64,000 nucleotides of DNA from Ypsolopha sequella (lineage: Eukaryota > Arthropoda > Insecta > Lepidoptera > Ypsolophidae). Shown here in pieces: positions 19,414-30,015 of the stretch. The stretch covers positions 14,421,977-14,485,976 of the forward strand of contig OW203989.1 in the NCBI GenBank assembly GCA_934047225.1. Direction: 5' to 3'. Within the stretch, counting starts at the first letter, position 1. Each line of letters begins with the position of its first letter. Made by a program: the position numbers and the translations under genes. The notes under the pieces were generated by a model, which saw nothing but the letters and a program-made list of their open reading frames with translations, was not told the origin of the DNA and searched no databases.

Positions 19414-21964
19414 TGTATTTCCATGTGCGAACATAGACGGAGATAGTGGGTATGTGAGAGATGAATAGAATGGTCACCATTTCTATTCCCAAGGTCTATT
19501 GACTCGACTCAATTCTAAGATTAATAGAAGTATAATGTTTACTTATTACTTAGGTTATTTTGACTGTGCTGAGTGGACTCCGAAAAAAAAGTAAACCCGT
19601 AGAAACAAGGCCTGGCGAGTATAATGACTGTAAGCTCCTGCAATTTAGGGCGGTCCGTTGTGCAGTGAGTTGGGGTGGTTAGCGCTGTCGTTGACTTTTT
19701 GATGTCTACATTCTTTTTTATAAGGATATAACCTTGAACAAAAGTGTTAGTAATAACTCAAGTCTCTGAATATATTATTATCGTGGTTTGTTCAAACTGA
19801 TGTCCCGTTTTTTTCGTCAATATTTACGATTCGAAAACCGCTTCGAGGAATAGCTTCCCTTAACAGTTTCTAGTATACAAATATTAAAATAAGCATTCAT
19901 ATCCTGTCAATACTAAAATGTTTATAAAATCGGTTTAAAGGCATGAAAACTTGTATTATCGAAATTTGAGCCCTAAAATGATATATTAATTCCAAAAAGT
20001 AGAAAAAATTGCATATTGGACTTAAAAACAACCGAATTCTCGTCAAAATATTATTAAGAAAACAAACTAAAGAAGCATAAAGTCATCGAGCACATTGACT
20101 TTGCCTAAAACTCTATACATAGGTACATATTTTATTACATTATACATACATAAGTCAATGTTTAAATGCGTTATCTATAACAACGTACCTAACGTAGGTT
20201 GCAATCTATTTTTTTAAACCATTAAAATCTTTTCTAAGAGATAAACGAGCCAGGTACTTAAAGGAAAAACTTTGCAGGATACTTCAATCTTTCCACAAGT
20301 TTGCAGGTAGATACCTACTTCAATCTTTCCACAACTTTGAGCATAAAACTAAAACGGCACAAAGGAGGTCGCAGTGAGCTCTCAATATAGCACTCGCCTA
20401 CTAAAAGTGTTAGTGAAACTCTTTTAATTATTCCAGCCTCCCAAAAATGTTGGAAAACTTTCCTCAATGTTATTTCATTAATGAAGTTCGGTGAGTAGCT
20501 TCATCCTTTGTAAAAACACTAATGAAGTAATTAAATTTGGTTGATTAAGGATCTCTGATATTGAAAAGATACTTTTTTCAAGATTTTTGGTTTGGATTTT
20601 GTAAAAAGATTCTAGTAAGCTATCGTCATTGCTTTTTTATTCGCAAGTGCCATAAGCTCACTTGATGAGAAACGACGATGATATCTAGGATGAAGGGTGC
20701 TCGCCCAGAAATTGGGAGGGTGAAAGTAAGCGAGAAGTTAATGTTAAGGGACTTCCGGAAAATCTATTGAGGTCTGCAATGGATGAATTACTGATACACT
20801 CTCCAGCACGGTTTTAGAGGCCTCAGGAAAAATATAGTGGGAATCTGCACATACAATTTTGTACGGACGGACGGGCCGAAAAATCACTTTGCGCATTCAA
20901 GGTCATGCCTTTAGAACGGTGCGGGGGGGTTTACTACGCAACTGCCTGTAAGTCATGCCGGAACTCGACGAGTCGCTTGGTGGAACGGTGAGAAGCCACG
21001 GCCGAAGGTTATCATCGTTGCTTGGTTCACTTTAAGTGATAAGTCCACCTTTGTACAATATTGTGTGTTTAAAACTTTGTACTAAATTTTTATTTAACCG
21101 TGTACACATTGTGTATTCATTCATGCATTCATTGTTTCTCCCTTCTACAGTAAATTGAGATTATACGGGTAGTAAAATGCAGCCTTTGAGTTATTGCTAC
21201 AACCGCTACGTCTGCTACGCTGCCTTCTATAAAGTAAAATAAATAAAGTATGTAACATAAACGAAGCATGTAGGGAAAGTACCGCAGACCCGCTTTTCAC
21301 CCTACGGGTGCAATACGGGTGAAAATTGGGTCTGCGCAAAATACACGTCATCCCGACATATGTATAAACCTGATGGTTTGTCAGAAGTGTTCTCAAACGG
21401 GTACCACCATCGAAATAATTATAAATATTTCGATGGGTACCATTTTTAAGAACAGATATCATGACGCGATCAACTCAGTTATGGGCGTGGCCAAATGTCA
21501 AGCTGTTTCATTTCGCTATAACGTGCACGCTCCATGAACCTTGCGAGGACAATACAATCGTGCCGATTTAGTCGCGAGCGCAAAATTGAAAACTTGTTTC
21601 AGGAGAAACATGATTTTGGCAGGACTGGACGTTCTCAAACATTATTTTTGGTTATTATCAATGTAGATAACATAAGCGATTCCTCTTTTCACGTCAGTTA
21701 CAAATATCTAGTCCTCGACCAAGATCGGTTAGAAAGGTGTACAGTTCGTAAACATCTTTTTCCTTATCAACAATATGTCCCTATAATGGTAGACACATCA
21801 TAGAAACTATGTACATTTGACAGTTTTCCCAAACATTGTTTTGTATGCGATTTTTGAAATACGAGTATCATAAATTTTATTTAATTCTGCTAAATTAACC
21901 TTATCAGATATGCATCGACTGATAGAATGCTTTTCAAAATTAGCAAGTTAAATTTTTGTCGTGC
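19414..21964. other. Gene-free stretch with two hairpins
   Basis: CGCAGACCCGCTTTTCACCC near 21286 pairs with GGGTGAAAATTGGGTCTGCG about 20 bp downstream. Near 21400 GGTACCACCATCGAAATA pairs with ATTTCGATGGGTACC. At 20270-20340 ACTTCAATCTTTCCACAA occurs twice in tandem. About 20630-21020 is less AT-rich (CGACGAGTCGCTTGGTGGAA) and may be an old repeat, but I cannot name it. Overlapping frames at 21145-21803 show no domain. Confidence 0.45.
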
Positions 21965-22330
21965 AAGGTCATGGATTAATTGCCTCGTTGAGGGGCTTAG
22001 TATCGCAAAATATATTGAAAAAATGTATTATGCCCAAACCAAAAATATTAAAAAAATGTTTTATGAATTTTCAACTCTTAGACATCATATGCAACATTCT
22101 TCTTTTTCATACCATCAAAACTTCTACATGAAAAAAATTTAGGCTTGAATTCCCTACTGCTTTTAAGTGGTTTGGTTGATTAAATTTATTTATGCTTTGA
22201 TAAATAGATAAACTTGATAGCTATACCTATGAACGTAACATAAAGATTATTCAAACCAACAATCATATCCATGTGAAAAGTATTGTTTTCTCCTATTTCG
22301 CCCTATCAAGGACGCAGCGAGCGTCGTAAT
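21965..22330. repeat. Dispersed repeat, copy 1 (ends ...GACGCAGCGAGCGTCGTAA)
   Basis: ATATGCAACATTCTTCTTTT, CAAAACTTCTACATGAAAAA, TTTATGCTTTGATAAATAGA TAAACTTGATAGCTAT and ATTTCGCCCTATCAAGGACG CAGCGAGCGTCGTAA are collinear with 25625-26003. It is about 75-80% similar by eye and has no coding capacity. Confidence 0.7.
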
Positions 22331-22974
22331 AAAATAAGTTCTCTTCTGTATTTTTCGGCACTAACTATCAAGATCTCAGTGGGTGCCAAGCAAAAGTTTA
22401 GAAATTTTATTGGGCAAATTTCAAGATTTTTAATTTGCTATGGTGTGAATTAAATATAATATATGCCAATTGGCTAATAGAAAAAATATATATTATTAAT
22501 TAAAATATTTTCTGAACTTGGCCTCATCACACTGCCGTGTGTCTAGATACATATATGTCTGTAGTCTAAATTAAGTTCGCAAAGACACAACATATAAAAG
22601 TTTTCTCATAAAGTATGAAGAAACATAACGAGATTTTCTGTTCTCAACGACTTTTACTGGTTAACATTTGGTTTTATTGACTTAAGGTGGGCCATTCCAC
22701 TCAGCTGCCATATAAATGCTTTAGGTGTTTGTGACGGCTTTGATTTTAATGAAACTTTGCACACATCTTGAGATATTTTGCCTTTCCCCCACACCACTTT
22801 CCGACCCCTCTTTCATCAAGAGGTGCGAGATGGCAAAGATATTCAAACGACGCCGACTTTGTCAAATGGTCTCAAGTAAAAACTGTTGTACATGTTACTG
22901 TTTATTTATAGAAAAGTGTGTAAACTTAGTTTTCTTTATATGAACAACACCGACTCTCTATTTCTCTCTTTTTT
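22331..22974. other. Non-coding DNA; TTAAGGTGG-like end near 22683
   Basis: CTTAAGGTGGGCCATTCCAC at 22682 resembles the TTAA-GGTGGATGGTCC terminus at 10397, but no opposite end is visible. From about 22870 the sequence starts to align with the repeat unit of 7207-7530. Confidence 0.4.
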
Positions 22975-23225
22975 ATTTTCAGTATAGATAAAATTATACA
23001 AATTGCTAAACTTTGCGTAAAAACGAGGCAATATTCACAAATATCCTGACAGCTAATATGATAGTGATTGATCAAATTTTGCTTTTTGGGCTGTATAGAG
23101 ACGTAGTTAGGTGTCGCTAGATAATACTTATGAAAAAATATGAGGAAAATAAGCAGTTGACTTCACAATCAGTTTTTACATTTTGTATGAATCTTGAGAA
23201 AAATCCAGGCGTAAAGGGGCCTCTC
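22975..23225. repeat. Dispersed repeat shared with 7207-7530 (inverted)
   Basis: The reverse complement follows the 7.2-kb unit: GAGGCCCCTTTACGCC, GAAGTCAACTGCTTATTTTC, CTAACTACGTCTCTATACAG, AAAAAGCAAAATTTGATCAA, ATTGCCTCGTTTTTACGCAA. Its right edge abuts the LINE fragment. Confidence 0.7.
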
Positions 23226-23280
23226 AATTGCTGACGTTGAGGTCTCGGGCTTGGACGAGGCTAAGAGCGCCTAAGCAGTA

Positions 23281-24000
23281 GCATGTCCTAGCCACGATCC
23301 TCCAATTACACCATCATCGCAAAGGCTATGTGATGGGAAGATAAATGTATTACACCGTTGGCGTTGTGGAGCGCACGTCGACCAGCTTGGACACCATGGT
23401 CTATCTTGCCAGCCAAGAGCTGGACGTTTGGCCCGCCATACTGACCTCAATGACGTCATCCACTTTATCAGTGCCAATGTACCGGGCATTCGAGAACTCG
23501 GGATCCCCCGGGACGACGGCAAGCGGCCCGATGGAATGACGCTCCTTGCGTGGCAGGCCGCTTGTGTGGGACGCGACATGTGCAGACACACACTTGCCCT
23601 ATCCCATTTACTGGCAACCGCGGTGAGGACTAGGCTGCGGAGTCAGTGGAGTCCTGAAAGCGGCGCAAGGCCCTTGGCAAGGACTACATATTTTCGTCAT
23701 TCGGAGTTGAAACTCTAGGGCCATGGGGCTTAGGTGCGTGACGACTGTTTCAGGAACTGTCATCAGGTCTAGCCGACGCCTGAAGTGATCCAACGGCTGA
23801 AGCCTACGTCAGCCAGAGGATTAATGCGGCAATCCAACGAGATCACATTTGACTGTTACTCTTGGGTACCCTCCCCAAGCAACGAACTCAAACTAATTTT
23901 TATTAGTATATATTTTTAATTTTTTTAGGTATTTAGTTTATAATTTTAGATCGATAATGTTACTAAGTTGTTCTTTTTTTGTTATCAATAAATTGCCTTT
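23281..24000 (+). pseudogene. Non-LTR retrotransposon C-terminal domain with zinc knuckle and nuclease-like motif
   Basis: Frame 1 from 23281 reads through RCGAHVDQLGHHGLSCQ, a Cys-His knuckle of the CGA.VD..G.HGLSC type, then RLARHTDLNDVIHFISANVP, RDDGKRPDGMTLLAW. At about 23540 the match moves to another frame, RGRPLVWDATCADT. Further on SSFGVETLGPWGLGA and SQRINAAIQR appear with stops between them. KRPDG...(about 14 residues)...WDAT resembles the PD-X(12-14)-D motif of restriction-like endonucleases; that reading is an inference. An AT-rich 3' UTR follows to about 24000. The copy is dead, with frameshifts and stops. A second scrap of this family is at 3795-4010. Confidence 0.75.
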
Positions 24001-24153
24001 ATACCAAATTATAAACCAAAAGCGGATAAAGCAAATAGTTTACAATATTCGAATATACTTACAGATGCAAAAAATAAATGTAAACCTAACTTCCTGAGGG
24101 TCTATCTACGATACAATATGCTGAACCTAATAAATAACTATACTCATTCAACT

Positions 24154-24408
24154 CTATCGGCTGTAACTTGATTGGCCAAATGTAACGCCATCCCCGGGCA
24201 CGAATTCGTCAGCGGTAAGCTCAGTGAGTCGTTTGCGGACACATAGGTTGAATTTCCCAGCCAAGCGATACGAGACCTTATTTTGCTTGCGATAAAATCG
24301 ACTAAGAAAGCTGTAGCTGAATACTGGCCTCAATTTATGGCCACTAAATGCTATAAAAATGTTGCAAACACACGTTAGTAAGACTAACAGGCCGCACGCG
24401 AGACGCAT
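24154..24408 (-). CDS. Candidate small secreted protein (84 aa), unrecognised
   Basis: A single uninterrupted frame begins with ATG and MRLACGLLVLLTCVCNIFIA, a convincing hydrophobic signal-peptide-like start of about 21 residues. Then comes a basic, soluble stretch (FYRKQNKVSYRLAGKFN) with a dibasic KR near residue 59 (CVRKRLTEL). The tail is acidic to polar and ends FGQSSYSR. The local GC content is higher than the flanks. I do not recognise a family. There is no supporting second exon, TATA box or poly(A) signal that I can tie to it. It may be one exon of a peptide precursor or simply a chance frame, so I hold it weakly. Confidence 0.3.
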   Translation of the reverse strand: MRLACGLLVLLTCVCNIFIAFSGHKLRPVFSYSFLSRFYRKQNKVSYRLAGKFNLCVRKRLTELTADEFVPGDGVTFGQSSYSR

Positions 24409-24752
24409 GCATGGAAACTTGTTTTTTGCGTTTAGTTTTGCGAGTTATGGGCGACGTCTGGTTTGGATTGCACTAAATTGGCCGTTTCATGGCAAGCCTG
24501 ACTGTCAAAATTGGTTTTAAATTCAGAGCAAAGGTATATAGTTTTCGAAACTTTGTTATTGCAACAAATATATATCTGTCTGTATGCATAAACGAATGAT
24601 TTCAAAGACTTATTTACACATCGTAACTTCATGGTTTGTATGCGTAATTGTATGATCGATTGTAACTCGAGAACCAATAAAAGTTTTTTTTATGAAATTT
24701 TCACGGTTACTTAGTAAGTTCTTGAAGAAGTGTTTTAAGGTTATGGCAAGAC
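24409..24752. other. Non-coding DNA, nothing recognised
   Basis: An 81-codon minus frame (24432-24677) has no motif. This would be the upstream region of the candidate secreted-protein frame; no core promoter is evident. Confidence 0.45.
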
Positions 24753-24902
24753 TAAAGCTGATTTTGAAGGTTTTAATTATAGTTTTAGTGATGTCAAATT
24801 AAAAATTTCCATTTCAATTAACACCTAAGGACTATTTTACATTGAAGAAAATTTTGTTTTGACAGCAGTAAAACTAGAATTAAATCCTTCAGAATCGGCT
24901 TT
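24753..24902. mobile_element. TA-flanked MITE (AAGCCGATTCTGAAGG family), copy 2
   Basis: AAGCTGATTTTGAAGGTTTT, TAGTTTTAGTGATGTCAAA on the left mirror TTTTGACAGCAGTAAAACTA, ATCCTTCAGAATCGGCTT on the right. TA lies outside both ends. It carries more substitutions than copy 1. The interior GGACTATTTTACATTGAAGA AAATT is shared with the 37-kb copy. Confidence 0.8.
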
Positions 24903-25490
24903 ACTAAGTATGTATGAGTTAACTAATGGGGTTATTTTAGAAATAATATTAACTATACATAATTAATGAACACGCATTACGGCATTGTAATAACTTCAAC
25001 CGTAATTAATCACGGTAAGATAAGGTTCCTGCTTTGGTCAGATTATGTTTTGTGTAGACGAAGATGTAGGTCTAAAACGTTTACCACTTCACCTCTCACT
25101 TTTCTCTCAACGTTGTATAAGAAGTCTAGTAATATTATGAGCTTGTTAGATACACAATATATTTACACATTTACAAGTGAAAAGAATTTGTGGCCATTGT
25201 CCGAATTCCGACAAAGGGCCAACAATTCGTTGTTAGTGGGGGTTCACCCTTAAAAACTTTGCGGAAAGTTTAGAATAATTTAGGGTCGAATAAAAGATGT
25301 CTGGTCATGTACTATGTACTTGTACATACATAATATACCTAATTGGATGTGCCATAAGTATGCATAAATACTTATAGTCAGACATATATATCTATACTAT
25401 AGAGTCATACATAGTAGATTTATCGCCTTGAGTTTCATTTAACATTAACAATTTTTTATTCAGAAACTGGCCTCAAGTGGTTTTTGATAT
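24903..25490. other. Non-coding DNA, nothing recognised
   Basis: A 95-codon plus frame (24966-25253) has no domain or family resemblance. The rest is AT-rich. Confidence 0.5.
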
Positions 25491-25595
25491 TATATGTATT
25501 ATACGGTTGAAACTGTAGACCCGTGCTGTGACAGACGGACAGGCAGACAGTCGAGGCTTAGTAATAGGATCCTGTTTGGGACCTAAGGTCTTTCT
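25491..25595. repeat. Lepidopteran GGGTTCCGTA repeat, 3' segment
   Basis: GTTGAAACTGTAGACCCGTG, CAGACGGACAGGCAGACAGT, GAGGCTTAGTAATAGGATCC TGTTTGG is collinear with the last 110 bp of the copies ending at 44868 and 58626. Confidence 0.65.
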
Positions 25596-25624
25596 GCTAT
25601 CGTTTTATTTTGACCCTAATTATA

Positions 25625-26003
25625 ATACTTCGTTTCATTAAGGGCCTTACTATTGCCAAATGGGTACTTTCTAAAGCCTACTCCTCGTTTACAGCCAAAC
25701 CAAAAATAATGAAAAAATGTATTATGAATAATCAGCTCTTAGACAACATATGCAACATTTTTCTATTGCATACCACCAAAACTTCTACATGAAAAAATGT
25801 ATTACCTAAATGGTGTTTTTTGGCCTGAATTTCCTACTGCTCCTAAGTGGCTTGGCCGATTGAATCTATTTATGCTTTGATAAATAGATAAACTTGATAG
25901 CTATAAACATAACATAGGATTATTCAATGGAACAATCACGTCCAAGTAAAAAGTATAATTTTCTCTTATTTCGCCCTTTCAAGGACGCAGCGAGCGTCGT
26001 AAC
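25625..26003. repeat. Dispersed repeat, copy 2 (ends ...GACGCAGCGAGCGTCGTAA)
   Basis: Collinear with 21965-22330, sharing ACATATGCAACATTTTTCTA, CAAAACTTCTACATGAAAAA, TGATAAATAGATAAACTTGA and CAAGGACGCAGCGAGCGTCG. A 60-codon frame starting at 25610 lies wholly in the repeat. Confidence 0.7.
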
Positions 26004-26974
26004 AGCCACTATGCATTGCGCGCTGATATTAACGTTATTTCAATTTAGTTTCCGTTGATATTCGTACTGACAAATAACGAGCTGCTAATTTGGCGATGGT
26101 AATCGCCTTAACCGCTTTTCCGACTTTCCTAAAAACAGATGTTAGGGAATTTAAAAAATAAATAATCGCATTAATTTTATATTACAAAAACAACTAGGCT
26201 GTGGACGGCGCAGAAGCAGATCTAAAGTTTTAGGTTATCAAATGAAACATTTGTACTAGCAGATTACATTACCAAGTACCTACTTCCGTAGAACTCGTAG
26301 TTATCGACTCAAATTCTTTTCAATGTTCTAGTTGTGTTTCAAGTAAATACATCGAAATTATATTTTCGAAAAGAAATTGAGCAGTAAAGAGAAAAATCTT
26401 ATATTAAAACCTTCGACGACGACGGTGACAAGCAATATATGGCAAACAAACTGCAAACAAAAGGCAGGTTTAGGCAGGCTTCTTAAACAATCCCAGTGTA
26501 AAATACCACAGACGTTAGGAGATACATGGTAAGGGCGCGTAGTATTTTTTTAATTTGTTCCATGATATAATATTTATAAATTTTTACAAAGATCGCCAAA
26601 CTGCAAAACAGTTTGTTGGCGAAGCGCTTATAATAATATAACTCCGTGTATTTACTTACCTCTAAACTAATACAGCGAAATCGTCATTTAACGGGACACC
26701 TTACGCTAAAACATCAACAACACCAGGTTTTCAAGGGTTCATTGAAGAAAATATGTTTTGATTTATCGATCTTTTAAATAGGGATTCCACCTATAAACAA
26801 TGTATTAAGATTTATATTTTTGTCAAAAAAAAAAATGTTTTCCATCCTCTTTTTTTTTGGTTTTCAAACGTTCGTTTCAAATACGTGGTTAAGAGATCAA
26901 CTTTTTTTTTTATAAAATAGGCAATAGAAATATGAAGGGATTTTACCTAAATCTAATATTTTTTTCCCTACAAA
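26004..26974. other. AT-rich non-coding DNA with one small hairpin
   Basis: GCCAAACTGCAAAACAGTTT GTTGGC near 26594 can form a 9-10 bp stem. Otherwise no gene or repeat was recognised. Confidence 0.5.
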
Positions 26975-27130
26975 ATATTTCAGTATTAGCTAAAAACACA
27001 CCAATTTGTTGTTTCGCTGCGTGATCACTAGAAAAGGAGGCCAAAGAGCCAACATATAGTCGCCTCTATGAAAAGCAAATAAGGTCTTTGCCATTACACT
27101 TATTGTGCTGGACGGATAATATATATATTG
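26975..27130 (+). repeat. Dispersed repeat, copy 2 (GCTGGACGG block)
   Basis: CAATTTGTTGTTTCGCTGCG TGATCAC, GGAGGCCAAAGAGCCAAC, GGTCTTTGCCATTACACTTA TTGTGCTGGACGGATAATAT follows the reverse complement of 15540-15735. Confidence 0.65.
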
Positions 27131-27257
27131 TTGAGTTTTGGTTTTATGGTGCTTATTTTTAATTTAGACTAAACTTCGGAGTCAAAAACTGTCTCTAGTT
27201 CTTTCCCCGTAATATTTTTTTACTGATGGATGTATTAATTTACCTTTCATAACAGGT

Positions 27258-28376
27258 TGTAGCGTTTCTTTTTAAAAAATTTAGGGTTTTTTTTGCCACT
27301 ACATATTCACGAACGTAATTTCGACCTAAATTTGGACTGCCACCAAGCAAGCCTGGTGACAGCCAAAAAAAGAGGTAAATCTGGATAAATAAACCGTATA
27401 ATTTTATCTTTAAACAAACTAAAAATAACAAAACCGACTAAAAATAACAAAACCGAAGTAAGAACAATATGGTACAAAACACAATAATATCTGAAGAGTA
27501 TTGGTACAGAGGAACTTATTAGATCAAAACAAAAATTATGCCTAATTCGTCTTATTTAGGATTTTGATTTCCTTTAGCTTAAACGACGCATTTGTTCACA
27601 AAATAATGGATTTAAATTTGGATATCGAAACTAGTTTATAGGATCCCAGAAAATAAGATTGCACGGAAGTTTTGATAACTCCTAATCCGAAAGAAAACGT
27701 AATATTAAGGTGTTAAGAGCAATCGTTATCTAGCTTTACACTAAGGAAGAAAAATAATTGATGCTGAATATTAGGCTACGGATACTAAAAACCTGGTAAG
27801 GGTCTCTTCGTGACTTGGGTGTTTCCAGTGTTCCCGGGAGCAGTCGATGAAGATATCGGAAGCTTTAGCTCACCAGGGACGTGGTCCTTATATCAGGCCT
27901 CAATAGGTACAACCGTACGAGATGGCGGATGGAATTGAAGTAGAAATGAATAATAAAACTGGGGAGAACCAGAACCCTTAAAAATCCCGAAGGGTCGCTG
28001 TAAAGAAATAAAACAACAGCGTCAAGACATGCTTATGAAATGAGGGAAAGGAAATTAACGTATTGGAAACGGGACAAAAAGGATTTTCAGAGAATGAAAC
28101 CAAAATTACACAAAACTTACCAGGAAATGCAGAAAAACTGGCTTTCACAATGCTCAGAGCAAATGTGCTCTGTTTCAAGCTTTCAAATGTTGAATTTTAT
28201 ATTTTGTAACAAATTTGTCTCTCTTGTACGACAATACTCTTTGATATGGGAAAAATAACAAAAAAATCTGACAAGATATTCCAAATATTCGAATTCGAAA
28301 ATTAAGCAAAGCAGCCAACGATAAAGAAAGACTAAAAATATATGAAAAAGGTTGAATACTTGTAGCGAATGCTACA
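27258..28376 (-). repeat. 3' LTR (minus-strand orientation)
   Basis: 1119 bp, near-identical to 30016-31135. Differences noticed include CCAAGCAAG/CCAGGCAAG, AAGAACAAT/AAGAAAAAT, GGATCCCAG/GGATACCAG, AGAAAATAAG/AGAAACTAAG, ACACTAAGG/ACACGAAGG and one A in a poly-A run. On the minus strand GATATAAGG (27886-27895) could serve as a TATA box in the matching 5' LTR; that is an inference. The U3-side end contains TGTAGC-ATTC-GCTACA, a second internal copy of the terminal inverted repeat. Frames of 60-70 codons occur identically in both LTRs and are LTR by-products. Confidence 0.93.
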
Positions 28377-28609
28377 ATATCCTCAAACGACACAAAAAAA
28401 TTTAAACTAGCTTAAAGGAAATTAACTTCCAGAAGGATAAACAATCGAATAAACCCTTAGACTAATCGAAATTCCTTGAAACAAAAGAACTTGATTAAGT
28501 AAAAACAAGGTAGTAGCCTATATTGCTCTCTGACCCACAAACTATCTTCAGGCAACAATCACGTAGAAACGTTGCTCCGTTGCTGCCTGAAGAAGGACAA
28601 ACCAACACA
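28377..28609. other. LTR-element interior, 3' side, with a hairpin
   Basis: Non-coding. CTTCAGGCAACAATC near 28551 pairs with GTTGCTGCCTGAAG near 28584, giving a 9-bp perfect stem extendable with mismatches. The segment lies between the 3' LTR and the minisatellite. Confidence 0.5.
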
Positions 28610-29020
28610 CTAACAAACCACTAACCAACAAACTAACAACCAACAAATCAATAACCAACAAACTAACAAACAACAACCAACAAATTAACAACCAACAAAT
28701 CAACAACCAACAAATTAACAATCAACAAATCAACAACCAACAAACTAACAACTAACAAACCAACAATGGACAAAACAAGAACTAACCAATTAAAAACCAA
28801 CAAATCAACAAAACAACAAACCAAAAACCAACAACTCAACAACCAACAAACCAAAAACCAACAAATTAACTACCAACAAATCAACAACCAACAAATTAAC
28901 TACCAACAAACCAACAACCAACAAATTAACTACCAACGAATCAACAACCAACAAATTAACAATCAACAAAACAAATAACCAACAAATCAACAACCATCAA
29001 ACCAAGAGCCAACAAATTAA
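28610..29020. repeat. 15-bp-unit minisatellite inside the LTR element
   Basis: The unit AACAACCAACAAATT (last bases variable, TT/TC/CT/CC) is repeated about 25 times with a break near 28765-28810 (ATGGACAAAACAAGAAC). Because the unit is a multiple of three, all frames stay open on both strands. This yields NNQQIN-type repeats on the plus strand and LLVVNLL-type repeats on the minus strand. I regard these frames as products of the repeat. Purely A/C on one strand and T/G on the other. Confidence 0.92.
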
Positions 29021-29735
29021 AATCATGAGGATACATTATTTAACAAAAAAAGGAGAATTTATCAAAAATAGTGTAAACCGGAAGCCGCAATGATATGTGC
29101 AAAAAAAGGTTTTGCTATTCAATTGACCACCATACAGCGAAAATAGTTTGTTAAAAAAATGAAAACCAGAAAGTTCAAAATAATAGACAAATATTCAAAT
29201 GTCGACTTTGACAGTTGACAAGACTGAAAATGTAAACAAAGATTTCAGAAATTGCAAAACCTTTTCAGGAAAAATTCAACGTTTGTTCTGTAAAAACAAA
29301 AAGATTAATTCGAGGATTTGCGACGAAATTTCTTGCATGGAAGAGCCAATCTCAATATTATTGTGAAAATTTTGTAACAAAATGAGATTGCCTATATTGG
29401 ATTAGGGATCAACAGAAAATGAATAAAGTGACCACCCGGATCTACTGGTATCAACAATTATGCTGGAAACACAATAAATATGTTTAACTAGTAACTACCA
29501 CATTTATGGATAAATTACAATAAATTTATTTGACTTGAAAGCTCAGTGTAAATTATTTACTAGAACAGGTAACAATTATTAATGATAGATATGGAAAATA
29601 ATAGGCTACTAAAATAATATTGAAATGCACTTACCTGCAGGTCCTACCTAACTATACATAAGGAAATTAGGTTAGGGATAGGATAATATACACACACAAA
29701 TAAAACAGGTAATACACAAAAAGTGTGTAAATACT

Positions 29736-30012
29736 TTATTCCTTTATTAAAATTTGCAAAACATTGATTTCACGAATTAAGGGTATCCATAAAGACAAAA
29801 ATATTCTTCGTTGGAAAGATTTGGTTCCTTTCGACAGCTTGATATTGGGGTTCCTTAGAAGAGAAAACGCTGCCTGAAAACAAACAAAATTTAGAAGGTT
29901 GGAAAATTTGTCTACGAAAGCGTAGACACCACCGTCGAATTGAGAAAAAAAAATGTTAAAGTACAGCAAGTAATATTTAGAAATACATACTTACCTTTAG
30001 TCCGGGCGCCAT
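29736..30012 (-). CDS. Putative two-exon 51-residue frame inside the LTR element
   Basis: Minus strand: ATG at 30012-30010 opens MAPGLK, overlapping the primer binding site by all but one base. A strong donor AAAG|GTAAGTATG starts at 29994. The acceptor TTTGTTTGTTTTCAG| ends at 29874, preceded by CTAAAT as a branch candidate, giving a 121-nt intron. Exon 2 (29873-29736) continues in phase: AAFSLLRNPNIKLSKGTK, SFQRRIF..., ending ...QILIKE, with the stop overlapping AATAAA (GGAATAAAG). I recognise no family. It could be a captured host 5' exon pair, the spliced leader region of the retroelement, or coincidence. The coordinates span the intron. Confidence 0.35.
30000..30011 (-). promoter_or_regulatory. 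Primer binding site, tRNA-Lys type
   Basis: TGGCGCCCGGAC on the minus strand, 4 bases inside the 5' LTR. The complement of the 3' end of tRNA-Lys(TTT) begins TGGCGCCCGAAC, so 11 of 12 bases agree. Lys-primed elements are common among Ty3/gypsy-type retrotransposons. This sets the element's direction as right to left. Confidence 0.75.
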
Positions 30013-30015
30013 TTT

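Noticed and set aside
27978..28178. Duplicated 66-codon minus-strand frame (also 30736-30936) as a paralogous gene pair
   Set aside because: The two frames are at identical positions in the two LTRs, so the identity reflects LTR duplication, not coding constraint.
28663..28993. Leu/Val-rich frames (minus) and Asn/Gln-rich frames (plus) that look like membrane or prion-like proteins
   Set aside because: They are produced mechanically by a 15-bp tandem repeat whose unit is a multiple of three; no independent gene signal.
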